From assembly GCA_910575725.1 (NCBI GenBank), contig CAJTFE010000001.1, positions 207,360 through 271,359 on the forward strand: a stretch of DNA of 64,000 nt, written 5' to 3'. The notes beneath the pieces are model-generated. The model searched no databases. It saw only the letters and a program-made list of their open reading frames with translations, and was not told where the DNA came from. Each line of letters starts with the position of its first letter. Position 1 is the first letter of the stretch. This document shows positions 33,778-43,166 of this stretch, piece by piece. A program made the position numbers and the translations under genes. This stretch comes from Clostridia bacterium. GTDB taxonomy: Bacteria > Bacillota > Clostridia > Lachnospirales > Lachnospiraceae.

Positions 33778-34314
33778 ATGCAGACAGATTTTAGCTTATA
33801 CAAGGTAGATATGAAATATATCCGCAATTTACATAATATAGATGATAAAGTGCTTTCTGTTTCGCCACAGACGGGAAAAGATAACAGGGTTTTTGTTGGA
33901 ATTGTTATTATCTGTGGTATTTATAAATATTGTATACCACTTTCATCACCAAAAGAAAAGCATAAAAAAATGAAGAACTCTATAGATTTTTCAAGGATTG
34001 AAATAAATGGGAAGCTTTTAGGTGTCCTGAATTTTAATCTGATGATACCTATTGAAGAAGAACAATTACAGCTTGTTGATACAACTATTTTTAAGAGAGA
34101 CAGGGAAAACATCAAATATTATAAACGATTGTGTGTTCAAGAATTAGAATGGTGTCGGATCAATAGTGAAGTAATCTGTAACAAAGCAAACGTCTTGTAT
34201 AAAAAGTACATCTCCAATGAGCCGTTTTCAGGCAGAAATCGCTGCCTGAATTTTCCTAAATTAGAATCAGAATGTGAGAAATATAATTCAAAAATAAAGA
34301 GAGGAACAGACTGA
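33778..34314 (+). CDS. Type III toxin-antitoxin system toxin, ToxN/AbiQ family endoribonuclease
   Basis: 178 residues. Family features are an N-terminal beta strand region with YKVDMKYIRNLHNIDDKV, the conserved KDNRVFVGIVI and YKYCIPLSSPKEKHKKMK block (about 42-65), and LGVLNFNLMIPI (about 80-91). ToxN/AbiQ toxins are RNases held inactive by a small RNA that they also process; many protect against phage by abortive infection. The ATG at 33778 follows GAGGAG. The Lys-rich KEKHKKMK segment matches the region around the active site in the family. Promoter, hairpin RNA and terminator lie upstream, and the gene is AT-rich compared with its neighbours, consistent with acquisition. Confidence 0.82.
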   Translation: MQTDFSLYKVDMKYIRNLHNIDDKVLSVSPQTGKDNRVFVGIVIICGIYKYCIPLSSPKEKHKKMKNSIDFSRIEINGKLLGVLNFNLMIPIEEEQLQLVDTTIFKRDRENIKYYKRLCVQELEWCRINSEVICNKANVLYKKYISNEPFSGRNRCLNFPKLESECEKYNSKIKRGTD

Positions 34315-34379
34315 ATCCCATATCTTATTGAACTTGTGAAATAAAATTGCAGTTCGCTGGTTCTGTTTATTCTGGAACA

Positions 34380-34460
34380 AAGCGGAGGAGTTCTTTAAGG
34401 CCGCAGCTTTTGGGAGTTATGGTATGTTTCTTTGAAAAATGTGGAATCACTAAAATAGAA
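34380..34460 (+). repeat. 81-bp direct repeat, copy B
   Basis: Counterpart of 33519-33599. The two copies bracket the type III TA cassette (about 780 bases between them). Confidence 0.75.
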
Positions 34461-34485
34461 ACAAGTACGATTGTGAAAAATCTCC

Positions 34486-34541
34486 TTGACAAATATACCC
34501 TTATAGGGTATATTGAAAATAAAGATACCCCAATAGGGTAT
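34486..34541 (+). promoter_or_regulatory. Copper-responsive promoter with two CsoR-type operators
   Basis: TTGACA (34486-34491), a 17-base spacer, TATATT (34509-34514). Site 1, ATACCCTTATAGGGTAT (34495-34511), overlaps the spacer and -10 box; site 2, ATACCCCAATAGGGTAT (34525-34541), lies 30 bases downstream on the same helix face. Both match known CsoR operators, and a csoR gene is downstream. Confidence 0.85.
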
Positions 34542-34593
34542 ATAACTTGGCGGTACAAGTGGTTTGCTGCCAGATAGGAGAGGAGTGAGTTAC

Positions 34594-37056
34594 ATGAATC
34601 AGGAAGTAACATTGATAATAGAAGGAATGACCTGCGCATCCTGCAGTGCGGCGGTGGAGCGTGTCACCGGGAAGATGCCCGGAGTGGCAAGCAGCCAGGT
34701 GAATCTGGCAACCAACCGGGCGCGGATTGTGTATGATCCTAAGCAGGTAACGGTAGAGATGCTTTGTGAACGGATTGAGCGTGCCGGTTTTGGCGCCAGA
34801 GAGGAGCAGCGGGCAGAGGCGAAAAACCAGGAGATTACCTTGAATATAGAGGGGATGACCTGTGCCTCCTGCAGTGCGGCGGTGGAGCGTGTCACCAGAA
34901 AGCTGCCTGGAGTCATCAGCAGCGAGGTGAACCTGACCACCAACAAGGCGCATATTGTCTACGATCCTACCAAGGTAAAGCTTGCGGATATTAAGCTTAA
35001 GATAGAAAAAGCCGGCTTTGTTCCAAAGGATGTGGAAAAAGAAGACCGGAGCGCAGAGCAGAACGAGCAGATGGAGAAGCTGCGCAGGCAGAAGCAGAAC
35101 CTGATTGTTACGATTTGTCTGGCAGTGCCTCTCCTGTATATTTCCATGGGACATATGATACCTGTTACACTGCCGCTGCCGGATTTTCTGCATATGCACA
35201 GCCATCCGCTGAATTTCGCCCTGGCCCAGCTTATTTTAACGGTATTGATTCTTTGGCATGGGCGGAAGTTCTATGTTGTGGGATTTAAGACGCTGTTCCG
35301 GGGGCATCCCAATATGGATTCCCTGGTGGCAATCGGGACGGGAAGCGCCTTTTTCTACAGCCTTGCCATGACTGTTGGCATTCCCTCGGATCCGGCCTGT
35401 GTGGAGAATCTCTACTATGAGTCGGCGGCCGTCGTGGTAACGCTCATTATGCTTGGAAAATATCTGGAGGCGAGAAGCAAGGGAAAGACCTCCGAAGCTA
35501 TCCGCAAGCTGATGGAGCTTGCGCCGGATACGGCCATTCTTCTAAGGGACGGCCAGGAGATAGAGGTACGGGTGGAGGAAGTGGTTCCCGGTGATATCCT
35601 TCTGGTAAAGCCGGGCAGCAAGGTTCCTCTTGACGGAACGGTGACAGGAGGATCCAGCAGTGTGGACGAATCCATGCTGACGGGAGAGAGCATCCCGGTG
35701 GAAAAGGAAGCAGGCGACACTGTAATTGGCGGCAGTATGAATTTTAACGGGGCCATGGAGATTGAAGTAACCCATGTGGGGGCGGATACCACTCTTTCCC
35801 GGATTATTCAGATGATGGAAGACGCTCAGGGCAAGAAAGCCCCCATTTCCAAGCTTGCAGATACGGTGGCAGGATATTTTGTGCCGACGGTTATGGGGAT
35901 TGCGGTTGCGGCGGCCCTTATCTGGGCTGCTCTCGGACACGATGCGGCCTTTGTGCTGACTATTTTCGTATCGGTTCTGGTGATAGCCTGTCCCTGTGCC
36001 CTGGGACTGGCAACGCCCACGGCGATTATGGTGGGAACGGGGCTGGGAGCCAGCCACGGAATTCTGATAAAGAGCGGCGAGGCTCTGGAAACTACCCATA
36101 AGGTGCAGGTAGTGGTTCTGGATAAGACAGGAACGATTACAGAGGGAAAGCCAAAAGTGGTGGATGTGATTTCCCATGAAATGGAGCCGGATGAACTTCT
36201 CAGATTAGCCGCAAGCTGCGAGCGCTCTTCGGAGCATCCTCTGGGTGAGGCCATTGTGGCCGGCGCACAGGAAAAGGGACTTTCCCTTGCCCAGACAGAA
36301 GCCTTTCAGAGCATTACCGGCAAGGGCATTGAGGCAGTTCTGGAAGGACATTATTTCCATATCGGAAACCGAAGGATGCTGGAGGGAAATAAGGTATCCC
36401 TGGGAGAATACGAGGAAGCAGCAAAGAAGTCCGCAGGCAAGGGACAGACGCCGATGTTTGTTGTGATGGACGAAAAGCTTGTGGGAATGATCTGCGTGGC
36501 AGATACCATTAAGGAAACGAGTAAGGAAGCCGTTGCCCAGATGCGTAATCTTGGAATCCGCGTGGTGATGCTGACAGGGGACAATCAGCTCACGGCAGAT
36601 TATATCGGAAGCCAGGTACAGGTAGACGAGGTCATTGCTGAGGTGCTTCCGGGGGATAAGTCCCAGGTGGTGGAGCGTTACCAGAAGGAAGGCTTCTCCG
36701 TAATGATGGTGGGAGACGGCATCAACGATGCGCCGGCCCTGGTTCAGGCCGATGTGGGGGCTGCGATTGGAAGCGGAAGCGACATTGCGCTGGAATCCAG
36801 CGATCTTGTACTGATGAAGTCGGATTTGAAGGATGTGTACAAGGCCATCCATTTAAGCAGGGCAACCATCCGCAATATTAAGCAGAATCTCTTCTGGGCT
36901 TTCTTTTATAACACTTTGGGGCTTCCCATTGCGGCCGGATTGTTGTATGCTTTAGGTGGGCCCCTGCTGAACCCGATTTTCGCCGGGCTCGCCATGTCTT
37001 TCAGCTCAGTGTCTGTGGTCAGCAATGCACTGCGGCTTAAGAGGCTGAAGCTGTAG
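34594..37056 (+). CDS. copA: Copper-exporting P1B-type ATPase CopA
   Basis: 820 residues from the ATG at 34594 (AGGAGAGGAG upstream). Two N-terminal heavy-metal-associated domains carry GMTCASC (C14, C17 and C90, C93) in nearly identical contexts, indicating internal duplication. The membrane metal site is C466-P-C468 in ACPCALG. The phosphorylated Asp is D510 in DKTGTITEG, and the hinge [12 protein letters not shown] follows. The enzyme pumps Cu+ out of the cell using ATP. It is controlled by two CsoR-type operators. Downstream are csoR and a CopZ-like chaperone gene, a classical copper resistance module. Confidence 0.96.
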   Translation: MNQEVTLIIEGMTCASCSAAVERVTGKMPGVASSQVNLATNRARIVYDPKQVTVEMLCERIERAGFGAREEQRAEAKNQEITLNIEGMTCASCSAAVERVTRKLPGVISSEVNLTTNKAHIVYDPTKVKLADIKLKIEKAGFVPKDVEKEDRSAEQNEQMEKLRRQKQNLIVTICLAVPLLYISMGHMIPVTLPLPDFLHMHSHPLNFALAQLILTVLILWHGRKFYVVGFKTLFRGHPNMDSLVAIGTGSAFFYSLAMTVGIPSDPACVENLYYESAAVVVTLIMLGKYLEARSKGKTSEAIRKLMELAPDTAILLRDGQEIEVRVEEVVPGDILLVKPGSKVPLDGTVTGGSSSVDESMLTGESIPVEKEAGDTVIGGSMNFNGAMEIEVTHVGADTTLSRIIQMMEDAQGKKAPISKLADTVAGYFVPTVMGIAVAAALIWAALGHDAAFVLTIFVSVLVIACPCALGLATPTAIMVGTGLGASHGILIKSGEALETTHKVQVVVLDKTGTITEGKPKVVDVISHEMEPDELLRLAASCERSSEHPLGEAIVAGAQEKGLSLAQTEAFQSITGKGIEAVLEGHYFHIGNRRMLEGNKVSLGEYEEAAKKSAGKGQTPMFVVMDEKLVGMICVADTIKETSKEAVAQMRNLGIRVVMLTGDNQLTADYIGSQVQVDEVIAEVLPGDKSQVVERYQKEGFSVMMVGDGINDAPALVQADVGAAIGSGSDIALESSDLVLMKSDLKDVYKAIHLSRATIRNIKQNLFWAFFYNTLGLPIAAGLLYALGGPLLNPIFAGLAMSFSSVSVVSNALRLKRLKL

Positions 37057-37148
37057 GAGAGACAGACACATGTAACTGTGGCTGGAAATTGATTTCATAA
37101 AGATGTGCTTTGAAGATTTTTATGGTACTGGAATAGGAGATTTTAAGT

Positions 37149-37478
37149 ATGGAACAAGAGAAACGCAAAGAGAGCTGCAGCTGCCAGGAGGGCTGCTGCG
37201 TGAAAACGAAGCACCGGGACAGTGAAGAGTACAAAAGCCTGATTCACCGCCTGAACCGCATCGAGGGCCAGGTACGGGGCATCCGCAGCATGCTGGAAGA
37301 GGAGCGCTACTGCGTGGACATTCTCACCCAGGTATCTGCCATCCAGTCAGCCTTAAACGCCTTTAACAAAGAACTGCTTTCCAACCATATCAAAACCTGC
37401 GTGGTGGAGGATATTAAAAAGGGAGACGAGGCCGTGGTAGACGAGCTCTGTGATACCATCCGCAGGCTGATGAAATAA
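37149..37478 (+). CDS. csoR: CsoR-family copper-sensing transcriptional repressor
   Basis: 109 residues. The family core is HRLNRIEGQVRGIRSMLEEE followed by the Cu+ ligands C55 (RYCVDIL), H80 and C84 (NHIKTC), the Cys-His-Cys set of copper-type CsoR. The first 20 residues hold an unusual extra cysteine cluster (CSCQEGCC). AGGAG precedes the ATG. It most likely represses copA through the two operators at 34495-34541; copper binding releases it. It lies between copA and copZ. Confidence 0.93.
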   Translation: MEQEKRKESCSCQEGCCVKTKHRDSEEYKSLIHRLNRIEGQVRGIRSMLEEERYCVDILTQVSAIQSALNAFNKELLSNHIKTCVVEDIKKGDEAVVDELCDTIRRLMK

Positions 37479-37593
37479 CAGAATACACGCACCCAATAGT
37501 TTCCCAAAACATATTCTGCGGCGCAAAGGGAAGTCTGCCGCAGGAAGGTGCCGGGTATAAATGCATTTTAAGAAAATGAAGGAGGAACAAAAA

Positions 37594-37788
37594 ATGACCG
37601 TATTAAAAGCAGAGGATATGCACTGTGAGAAATGTGTAGAGCGCATCACCAAGTCCCTTACAGGAGCCGGACTGGACTTCAAGGTAAGCCTTGCAGACAA
37701 AACCGTCACCATCGACGGCTGCGAGAACTGCGTAGCAAAGGCCCGGGAGCTGATGGATGATCTGGGATTCGAGACTACCGTGGTTTAA
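37594..37788 (+). CDS. copZ: CopZ-like heavy-metal chaperone (HMA domain)
   Basis: 64 residues from the ATG at 37594, with AAGGAGG eight bases upstream. The metal loop is M-H-C11-E-K-C14, with His in place of the usual Thr. A second C-x-x-C pair (C43, C46; DGCENC) replaces part of the fold where most CopZ proteins have none. Copper delivery to CopA is the expected role by context. The odd second pair may affect metal stoichiometry. Confidence 0.8.
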   Translation: MTVLKAEDMHCEKCVERITKSLTGAGLDFKVSLADKTVTIDGCENCVAKARELMDDLGFETTVV

Positions 37789-37863
37789 ATCGGAAAACAA
37801 AAAAACAAATCACAAGCTACAAGGGTTGCCGGCAGACGCTGACAGCCCTTTAAGGAGGTAAAT

Positions 37864-40401
37864 ATGGAAGCAAAGGCATATAAGCTCAGAGAAAACTTCT
37901 ACTGGGCAGGAATTCTGGACGACAGCCTTCGTGTATTTGACATCATTATGTACACAGAATTCGGCACCACCTACAATTCCTATGTATACAAGGCAGGAGA
38001 TAAAACCATCCTGTTTGAGACTGCAAAGGCGAAATATTTTGACGAATATCTGAAGGAACTGGAAGAAATCGTAGATGTAAAGAAAATTGATTACCTGGTT
38101 GTAAGCCACACAGAGCCGGATCACGCCGGAAGCGTGGAGCGTCTTTTGGAACTGAATCCAGGGCTTAAGGTGATTGCCACCCCAACGGCCGTCTCCTTCC
38201 TTAAAAATATCGTAAACCGGGATTTCTGCAGCATAGCGGTAAAAGACGAGCAGGAGATGACCTTAGGGACGCTTAAGCTGCGTTTTCTTCATGTGCCCAA
38301 CCTTCACTGGCCGGATACCATGTACACCTATCTGGAGGAGCAGCAGATCCTGGTGACCTGTGATTCCTTCGGCTCCCATTACGCATTTCCGGAAATTGTG
38401 TCCAGCAAGGTGACGGCAAAAGAGGATTACTGGAAAGCCACACGTTATTATTTTGACTGCATTATCGGGCCCTTTAAGCCCTTTATGCTGAAGGCTCTTG
38501 ACCGGATAAGCGATCTGGACATTTCCATGATCTGTACGGGGCACGGGCCTGTTCTGGACAGCGGCATTGACCGGATGCTGAATACCTACCGGGAGTGGTG
38601 TACCGTAGTCAATCCCAATCCAAAGAAAACCGTGGTCATCCCTTATGTGAGCGCTTACGGCTACACGGCGCAGCTTGCCGAAGAGATTGGAAGAGGCATT
38701 GGGGACAGCGGCGATATTGACGTGCGAAGCTACGATCTGGTGACGGCGGATCAGGGCAAGGTACTGGAGGAGCTTGGCTTTGCGGACGGTATTTTGTTTG
38801 GAACGCCTACCATTGTTGGAGAGGCCTTGAAGCCTGTCTGGGATTTGACCACCTCCATTTTTGCCGGAACCCACGGCGGAAAGCTGGCCAGCGCTTTTGG
38901 AAGCTACGGCTGGAGCGGAGAGGGCGTGCCTCATATTATAGAGCGTCTGGAACAGCTGAAGATGCGCGTGACAGAGGGCTTCCGGGTGCGGTTTAAGCCC
39001 AGCGAGGTCGATCTTCTCAATGCCTACGAGTACGGCTATAATTTCGGCTGCATGCTTCTGGATAAAGAGAACCCCAAGAAGGCAGCAGGGAAAACAAGCC
39101 TGGTAAAATGCCTGGTATGCGGAGAAATTTTTGATTCCTCCCTGGAGATCTGTCCAGTCTGCGGCGTGGGAAAGGAAAACTTTGTGCCGGTGGAGAGTGA
39201 AACGACGGCTTACCGGAAGGATACCAGCAATCTCTACGCCATTCTTGGAAACGGGGCAGCCGGGTTCAACGCGGCAAAGGCCATCCGGGAACGGGACAAG
39301 ACCGGCGGCGTCTACATCATTTCCAATGAGGAATATCCCTCCTACAACAGGCCGATGCTGACAAAGTCGCTGGTGGCCGGGCTGGATGCGGAGCAGATAG
39401 CCATTCAGGACGCCTCCTGGTATGAGGAAAACAATGTGGTTCAGATTCTGGGCAGACAGGTGACATCCATTGATACAGAGGAAAAGGAAATTCTCACAGA
39501 GGACGGGGCAAAGTTTAAATATACAAAGCTTATTTATGCCCTTGGCTCCGAGTGCTTCATCCCGCCGATTACAGGCGCAGATAAGTCGGAGGTTGTGGCG
39601 ATACGAAAGCTTTCCGATACGCAGAAGGTGACGGAGCTTTTGGAGAAGACAAAGGAGGCCGTGGTCATAGGCGGAGGCGTGCTTGGCTTAGAAGCCGCCT
39701 GGGAGCTTAAGAAGGCCCACTGCAAGGTGACGGTTCTGGAGCTTGCTCCCCGTCTTATGGGACGGCAGCTGGATGCGGGAGCCGGAGAGATGCTAAAGAG
39801 CATCGGTGAAGGCCAGGGGATTGCCATTCACACCGGAGTGCAGATTTCTGCCATCGAAGGAGAGGAGCATGTGACCGGCGTCCGTCTGGGCGACGGAACC
39901 GTGATTCCGGCCCAGCTTGTGATCGTGTCCTGCGGCGTGCGCTCCAACATTCAGATTGCAAAGGAAGCAGGCGCTGCCGTTGACCGGGCAGTGATTGTGG
40001 ACAGCCATATGGCTTCCAGTGTGCTGGATATCTATGCCTGCGGCGATTGCGCCCAGTACGAGGGCATCAATTATGCCATCTGGCCCCAGGCAGTGGAGCA
40101 GGGGAAAACAGCCGGGGCAAATGCAGCCGGCGAGGAGCTTTCCTACAGCACGGTTCCGGCGGCTCTGACCTTCCATGGCATGAATACGGCGCTGTTTTCC
40201 ATCGGGGATAACGGCGGCAATCCGGATCTGGTTTACCGGACGGTTGAATTCAAGGATATGTCCAGGAAACAGTATGAGAAATACTACTTCCGCAACAACC
40301 GTCTCTGCGGAGTGATTCTCATTGGGGATGTGTCGAAGATGGGAGAAATGACGGAGGCTGTGGAACGCAAGGCTTCTTTTGGGGAGCTGTTCGGGCGGTA
40401 A
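37864..40401 (+). CDS. Class F flavodiiron protein: metallo-beta-lactamase, flavodoxin, short rubredoxin and NADH:rubredoxin oxidoreductase in one chain
   Basis: 845 residues in four modules. Residues 1-250 form the diiron beta-lactamase domain with H82-x-E84-x-D86-H87 (SHTEPDH), HW near 149, CDSFGSH and the CTGHGPV His. Flavodoxin, about 255-395 (PYVSAYGYTAQLAEEIGRGI). Short-spaced rubredoxin with C416, C419, C430 and C433: ten residues between the Cys pairs instead of the usual longer loop. From about 455 to the end lies a FAD/NAD(P) reductase (ILGNGAAGFNAAKAIRERD; VVIGGGVLGLEAAWELKKAH). Characterised class F enzymes reduce O2 to water with NADH in one polypeptide, protecting anaerobes. An AAGGAGG ribosome-binding site precedes the ATG. 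It follows the copper genes after 75 bases. Confidence 0.92.
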   Translation: MEAKAYKLRENFYWAGILDDSLRVFDIIMYTEFGTTYNSYVYKAGDKTILFETAKAKYFDEYLKELEEIVDVKKIDYLVVSHTEPDHAGSVERLLELNPGLKVIATPTAVSFLKNIVNRDFCSIAVKDEQEMTLGTLKLRFLHVPNLHWPDTMYTYLEEQQILVTCDSFGSHYAFPEIVSSKVTAKEDYWKATRYYFDCIIGPFKPFMLKALDRISDLDISMICTGHGPVLDSGIDRMLNTYREWCTVVNPNPKKTVVIPYVSAYGYTAQLAEEIGRGIGDSGDIDVRSYDLVTADQGKVLEELGFADGILFGTPTIVGEALKPVWDLTTSIFAGTHGGKLASAFGSYGWSGEGVPHIIERLEQLKMRVTEGFRVRFKPSEVDLLNAYEYGYNFGCMLLDKENPKKAAGKTSLVKCLVCGEIFDSSLEICPVCGVGKENFVPVESETTAYRKDTSNLYAILGNGAAGFNAAKAIRERDKTGGVYIISNEEYPSYNRPMLTKSLVAGLDAEQIAIQDASWYEENNVVQILGRQVTSIDTEEKEILTEDGAKFKYTKLIYALGSECFIPPITGADKSEVVAIRKLSDTQKVTELLEKTKEAVVIGGGVLGLEAAWELKKAHCKVTVLELAPRLMGRQLDAGAGEMLKSIGEGQGIAIHTGVQISAIEGEEHVTGVRLGDGTVIPAQLVIVSCGVRSNIQIAKEAGAAVDRAVIVDSHMASSVLDIYACGDCAQYEGINYAIWPQAVEQGKTAGANAAGEELSYSTVPAALTFHGMNTALFSIGDNGGNPDLVYRTVEFKDMSRKQYEKYYFRNNRLCGVILIGDVSKMGEMTEAVERKASFGELFGR

Positions 40402-40442
40402 AATGGAACGGGCGTTACGGAAAAATTTTGATCAAAATGGGA

Positions 40443-40468
40443 TAAGGCGGTAAATGTTTTTACCGCCT
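40443..40468. other. Hairpin before the second MATE gene
   Basis: AAGGCGGTAAA and TTTACCGCCT pair around a short loop, 42-60 bases after the flavodiiron gene stop and just before an in-frame ATG at 40470. It may terminate upstream transcription; there is no long T run. Confidence 0.45.
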
Positions 40469-40526
40469 CATGTCTTCTGCCGGAAAAGACGGGTGGAAGA
40501 GGCTGAAGAAAAGGACGGAAGAAGCC

Positions 40527-41924
40527 ATGAAACAGGCAATGACTGCGGAAGAAAAATATAAAATGATGATGGATACGCCCATCAACAGGCTGATTCCCCG
40601 TCTTGCGGTGCCTACCATCATCAGTATGCTGATCACTTCTATCTACAACATGGCCGACACTTTTTTCGTAAGCCAGCTCAGCACCAGTGCATCCGGCGCC
40701 GTGGGAGTGAACTTTTCGCTGATGGCCATGATTCAGGCCATCGGCTTCACCCTCGGAATGGGCAGCGGCAATTATATGTCCCGTATGCTGGGAGCTAAGG
40801 AGACGGAAAAGGCCCAGACAGCCTGCTCCGTCTCCGTCTATACGGCTCTGGCCTTCGGCCTGCTGCTGGCTGTGTCGGGAATCTGGAATATCGACGCCCT
40901 GGTATCGGCTCTGGGAGCTACGAAGACAATCGCCCCCTATGCAAAGGATTATGGAAAATACATTCTCCTTGCTGCGCCTTATATGACGGTGTCCTTTGTG
41001 TTTAACAATCAGCTGCGCTCCCAGGGAAACGCCATGCTTTCTATGATCGGCATTACCACAGGAGGCATTCTCAACGTGATCCTGGATCCGATTTTGATTT
41101 TTAACTTAAAAATGGGAATCTCCGGGGCTGCCATTGCCACGATTTTCAGCCAGTTTATCAGCTTTTTGATCTTGCTGGTTCTGGTAATCCGCTCGGAAAA
41201 CGTATTAAAGCCTCATCCAAGGTATTTTACGATGAAAGCATGGGTCTATAAAGAGATACTGTCTGCCGGTCTGCCCACGCTGGGACGCCAGGGCCTGGCA
41301 AGCGCAGCCTCGGTACTGTTAAATGTGGCGGCTTCCGGCTTTGGCGACGCCGCAGTGGCGGCCATGTCTATTGTAACCCGGATTATGATGTTTATTAACT
41401 CCGCACTCATCGGCTTTGGACAAGGCTTTCAGCCGGTCTGCGGCTTTACCTTTGGGGCCAGGCGGTATGACCGGGTGCTTGAGGCTTATTACTTCTGTCA
41501 GAGAGTGGCATTTGTGTTTCTTCTCATCATGGGAGTGGTGATGTTTTCCGTCTCCACGCCGATTATGCGGATCTTCCGCCGGGAGGATGCGGAAGTGGTT
41601 CGAATCGGAGCGCTGGCGCTTAGGCTTCAGTGTGCGCTGCTGCCTTTGCAGGCATTTACCATCATCGGAAATATGCTCACCCAGTCCATCGGCTATAGTT
41701 TCCGGGCTACCTTGACGGCCATTGGAAAGCAGGGCCTGTTCTTTATTCCGGCTATCTTGATTCTGCCGGGAACCCTCGGCCTGTTGGGGCTGCAGCTTGC
41801 CCAGCCGGCAGCGGATCTTTTGACCTTTGTTTTTACCCAGGTGATTGTGGTCTTTGTGTTAAAGGAGCTAAAGGAGATGCGGCGGGAGCAGGAGCAGTCC
41901 GTCATACCAAAAAGACAAGGTTAA
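40527..41924 (+). CDS. MATE family efflux transporter
   Basis: 465 residues from the ATG at 40527; an ATG at 40470 would add 19 charged residues but starts directly behind a hairpin. Twelve hydrophobic helices in two homologous halves, with VPTIISMLITSIYNMADTFF at about 30-49 and NKQLRS-type NNQLRSQGNAM. MATE exporters use Na+ or H+ gradients to expel cationic compounds; the substrate is unknown. It belongs to a different subgroup from the MATE gene at 13446. The next gene starts five bases after its stop. Confidence 0.9.
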   Translation: MKQAMTAEEKYKMMMDTPINRLIPRLAVPTIISMLITSIYNMADTFFVSQLSTSASGAVGVNFSLMAMIQAIGFTLGMGSGNYMSRMLGAKETEKAQTACSVSVYTALAFGLLLAVSGIWNIDALVSALGATKTIAPYAKDYGKYILLAAPYMTVSFVFNNQLRSQGNAMLSMIGITTGGILNVILDPILIFNLKMGISGAAIATIFSQFISFLILLVLVIRSENVLKPHPRYFTMKAWVYKEILSAGLPTLGRQGLASAASVLLNVAASGFGDAAVAAMSIVTRIMMFINSALIGFGQGFQPVCGFTFGARRYDRVLEAYYFCQRVAFVFLLIMGVVMFSVSTPIMRIFRREDAEVVRIGALALRLQCALLPLQAFTIIGNMLTQSIGYSFRATLTAIGKQGLFFIPAILILPGTLGLLGLQLAQPAADLLTFVFTQVIVVFVLKELKEMRREQEQSVIPKRQG

Positions 41925-41928
41925 AACC

Positions 41929-42516
41929 ATGAAAAAAAGAACAATTATTGCATCCGTTATTTTTCTATTCCTTTTTTATATTCTTGAAAACATCATAAGC
42001 ATCTGTGCTTATAGCATCCGGGACGAGCGCTGCGAGGCGGACGTGGTCATTGTCCTGGGGGCAGCCGCCTATGACAGGGGCGTTTCCCCGGTGTACCGGG
42101 AGCGGCTGAATCACGGCATCTGCCTGTATCAGCAGGGGCTGGTCAAAAAGATCATTGTTACAGGCGGAGTGGCAAAGGGAAATAAGCATTCGGATGCATA
42201 CTCTGCGAAAGAATATGTGCTGAACCAGGGTGTTCCTAAGGAGGATATTCTGATGGAAGAGGCCTCCGTAATCACCCAGGAAAATCTGGAGAATTCCAAG
42301 GCGCTGATGGAGAAAAACGGATATCAGACAGCTATCGTAGTCAGCGATCCGCTCCACATGAAGCGCGCCATGCTGCTGGCAGAGGATGCAGGAATGAAAG
42401 CCTATAGCTCCCCCACGCCGACCACCATGTACCGCAGCTTAAAGACAAAGCTTCCCTTTCTGACCCGGGAATTGTTTTACTGCGTGGGGTATAAATGGTA
42501 TCGGATTTTTCATTAA
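41929..42516 (+). CDS. YdcF-like (DUF218) membrane-anchored protein
   Basis: 195 residues. One N-terminal hydrophobic helix (6-28) is followed by a DUF218 domain: VVIVLGAAAYDRGVSPVYRE, then the conserved IIVTGGVAKG and SAKEYVLNQGVPKEDILMEE, and VVSDPLHMKRA. Relatives (YdcF, ElyC, SanA) act in envelope polysaccharide or vancomycin-related barrier functions; the reaction is unsettled. The start lies five bases after the MATE gene, so they are co-transcribed. Confidence 0.85.
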   Translation: MKKRTIIASVIFLFLFYILENIISICAYSIRDERCEADVVIVLGAAAYDRGVSPVYRERLNHGICLYQQGLVKKIIVTGGVAKGNKHSDAYSAKEYVLNQGVPKEDILMEEASVITQENLENSKALMEKNGYQTAIVVSDPLHMKRAMLLAEDAGMKAYSSPTPTTMYRSLKTKLPFLTRELFYCVGYKWYRIFH

Positions 42517-42567
42517 GGGAAAGAGCATAGAAGCTTCAAATTACAAGATAAGGATAGGAGACTCTAT

Positions 42568-43137
42568 ATGACAGTTCAATTAGTGCCGGCATATCAGTTG
42601 CCCCAGGAGGTACGGCAGCTATTTTCAGAATACACAGAGATGCTGCTGCAGGGAGATCCTGCATTTCGAGAATATCTTACCGTGCAGAATTATGAGGATG
42701 AGCTGGAGCATCCTGAGAAAAAATACGGTTTACCCGGAGGAAGGCTGTACCTGTGCTATGCATTTTCGGAGGACACCGGCCGGCCTGAAAAGGATGGGAA
42801 CCGCGGTATAACAAAAAGGCACGGGCTGCCAGAGAAAGGGAAGAATAGCGGCGGAAATCTGGCCGGATGCATCGGCCTGAAAAAGCTTGATGAAGCAGGC
42901 TGCGAAATGAAGCGTCTCTATGTAAGGCCCTGTTTCCGGGGACAGGGAATAGGGGACATTCTGATTCGGCAGATTATTAAGGATGCAAAGGAAATCGGCT
43001 ACCGCCATATGCTTTTGGACACCCTGCCGTTTCTGCAAAGCGCCATACATATGTACAGAAAATATGGATTTTATGAGATTGAGAGCTACAATGACAGTCC
43101 GATGGACGCTTCCATATATATGAGGCTGGACTTATAA
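42568..43137 (+). CDS. GNAT family N-acetyltransferase
   Basis: 189 residues. The acetyl-CoA site is MKRLYVRPCFRGQGIGDILI (about 112-131; the R/Q-x-x-G-x-G/A loop is RGQGIG). The C-terminal YRKYGFYEIESYNDSP is typical. A charged, low-conservation insert (about 70-95) separates strand beta-3 from beta-4. The substrate cannot be predicted. AGGATAGGAG-like sequence precedes the ATG. Confidence 0.87.
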   Translation: MTVQLVPAYQLPQEVRQLFSEYTEMLLQGDPAFREYLTVQNYEDELEHPEKKYGLPGGRLYLCYAFSEDTGRPEKDGNRGITKRHGLPEKGKNSGGNLAGCIGLKKLDEAGCEMKRLYVRPCFRGQGIGDILIRQIIKDAKEIGYRHMLLDTLPFLQSAIHMYRKYGFYEIESYNDSPMDASIYMRLDL

Positions 43138-43166
43138 TTGAGAAAGGACGGTCAAAGTGGAAAAAA

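Noticed and set aside
33549..34577. Two short frames sharing LLGVMVCFFE(E/K)CGIT
   Set aside because: The similarity is caused by the 81-bp direct repeat; substitutions fit another frame (AE-FFKA-AFGSYGM) better.
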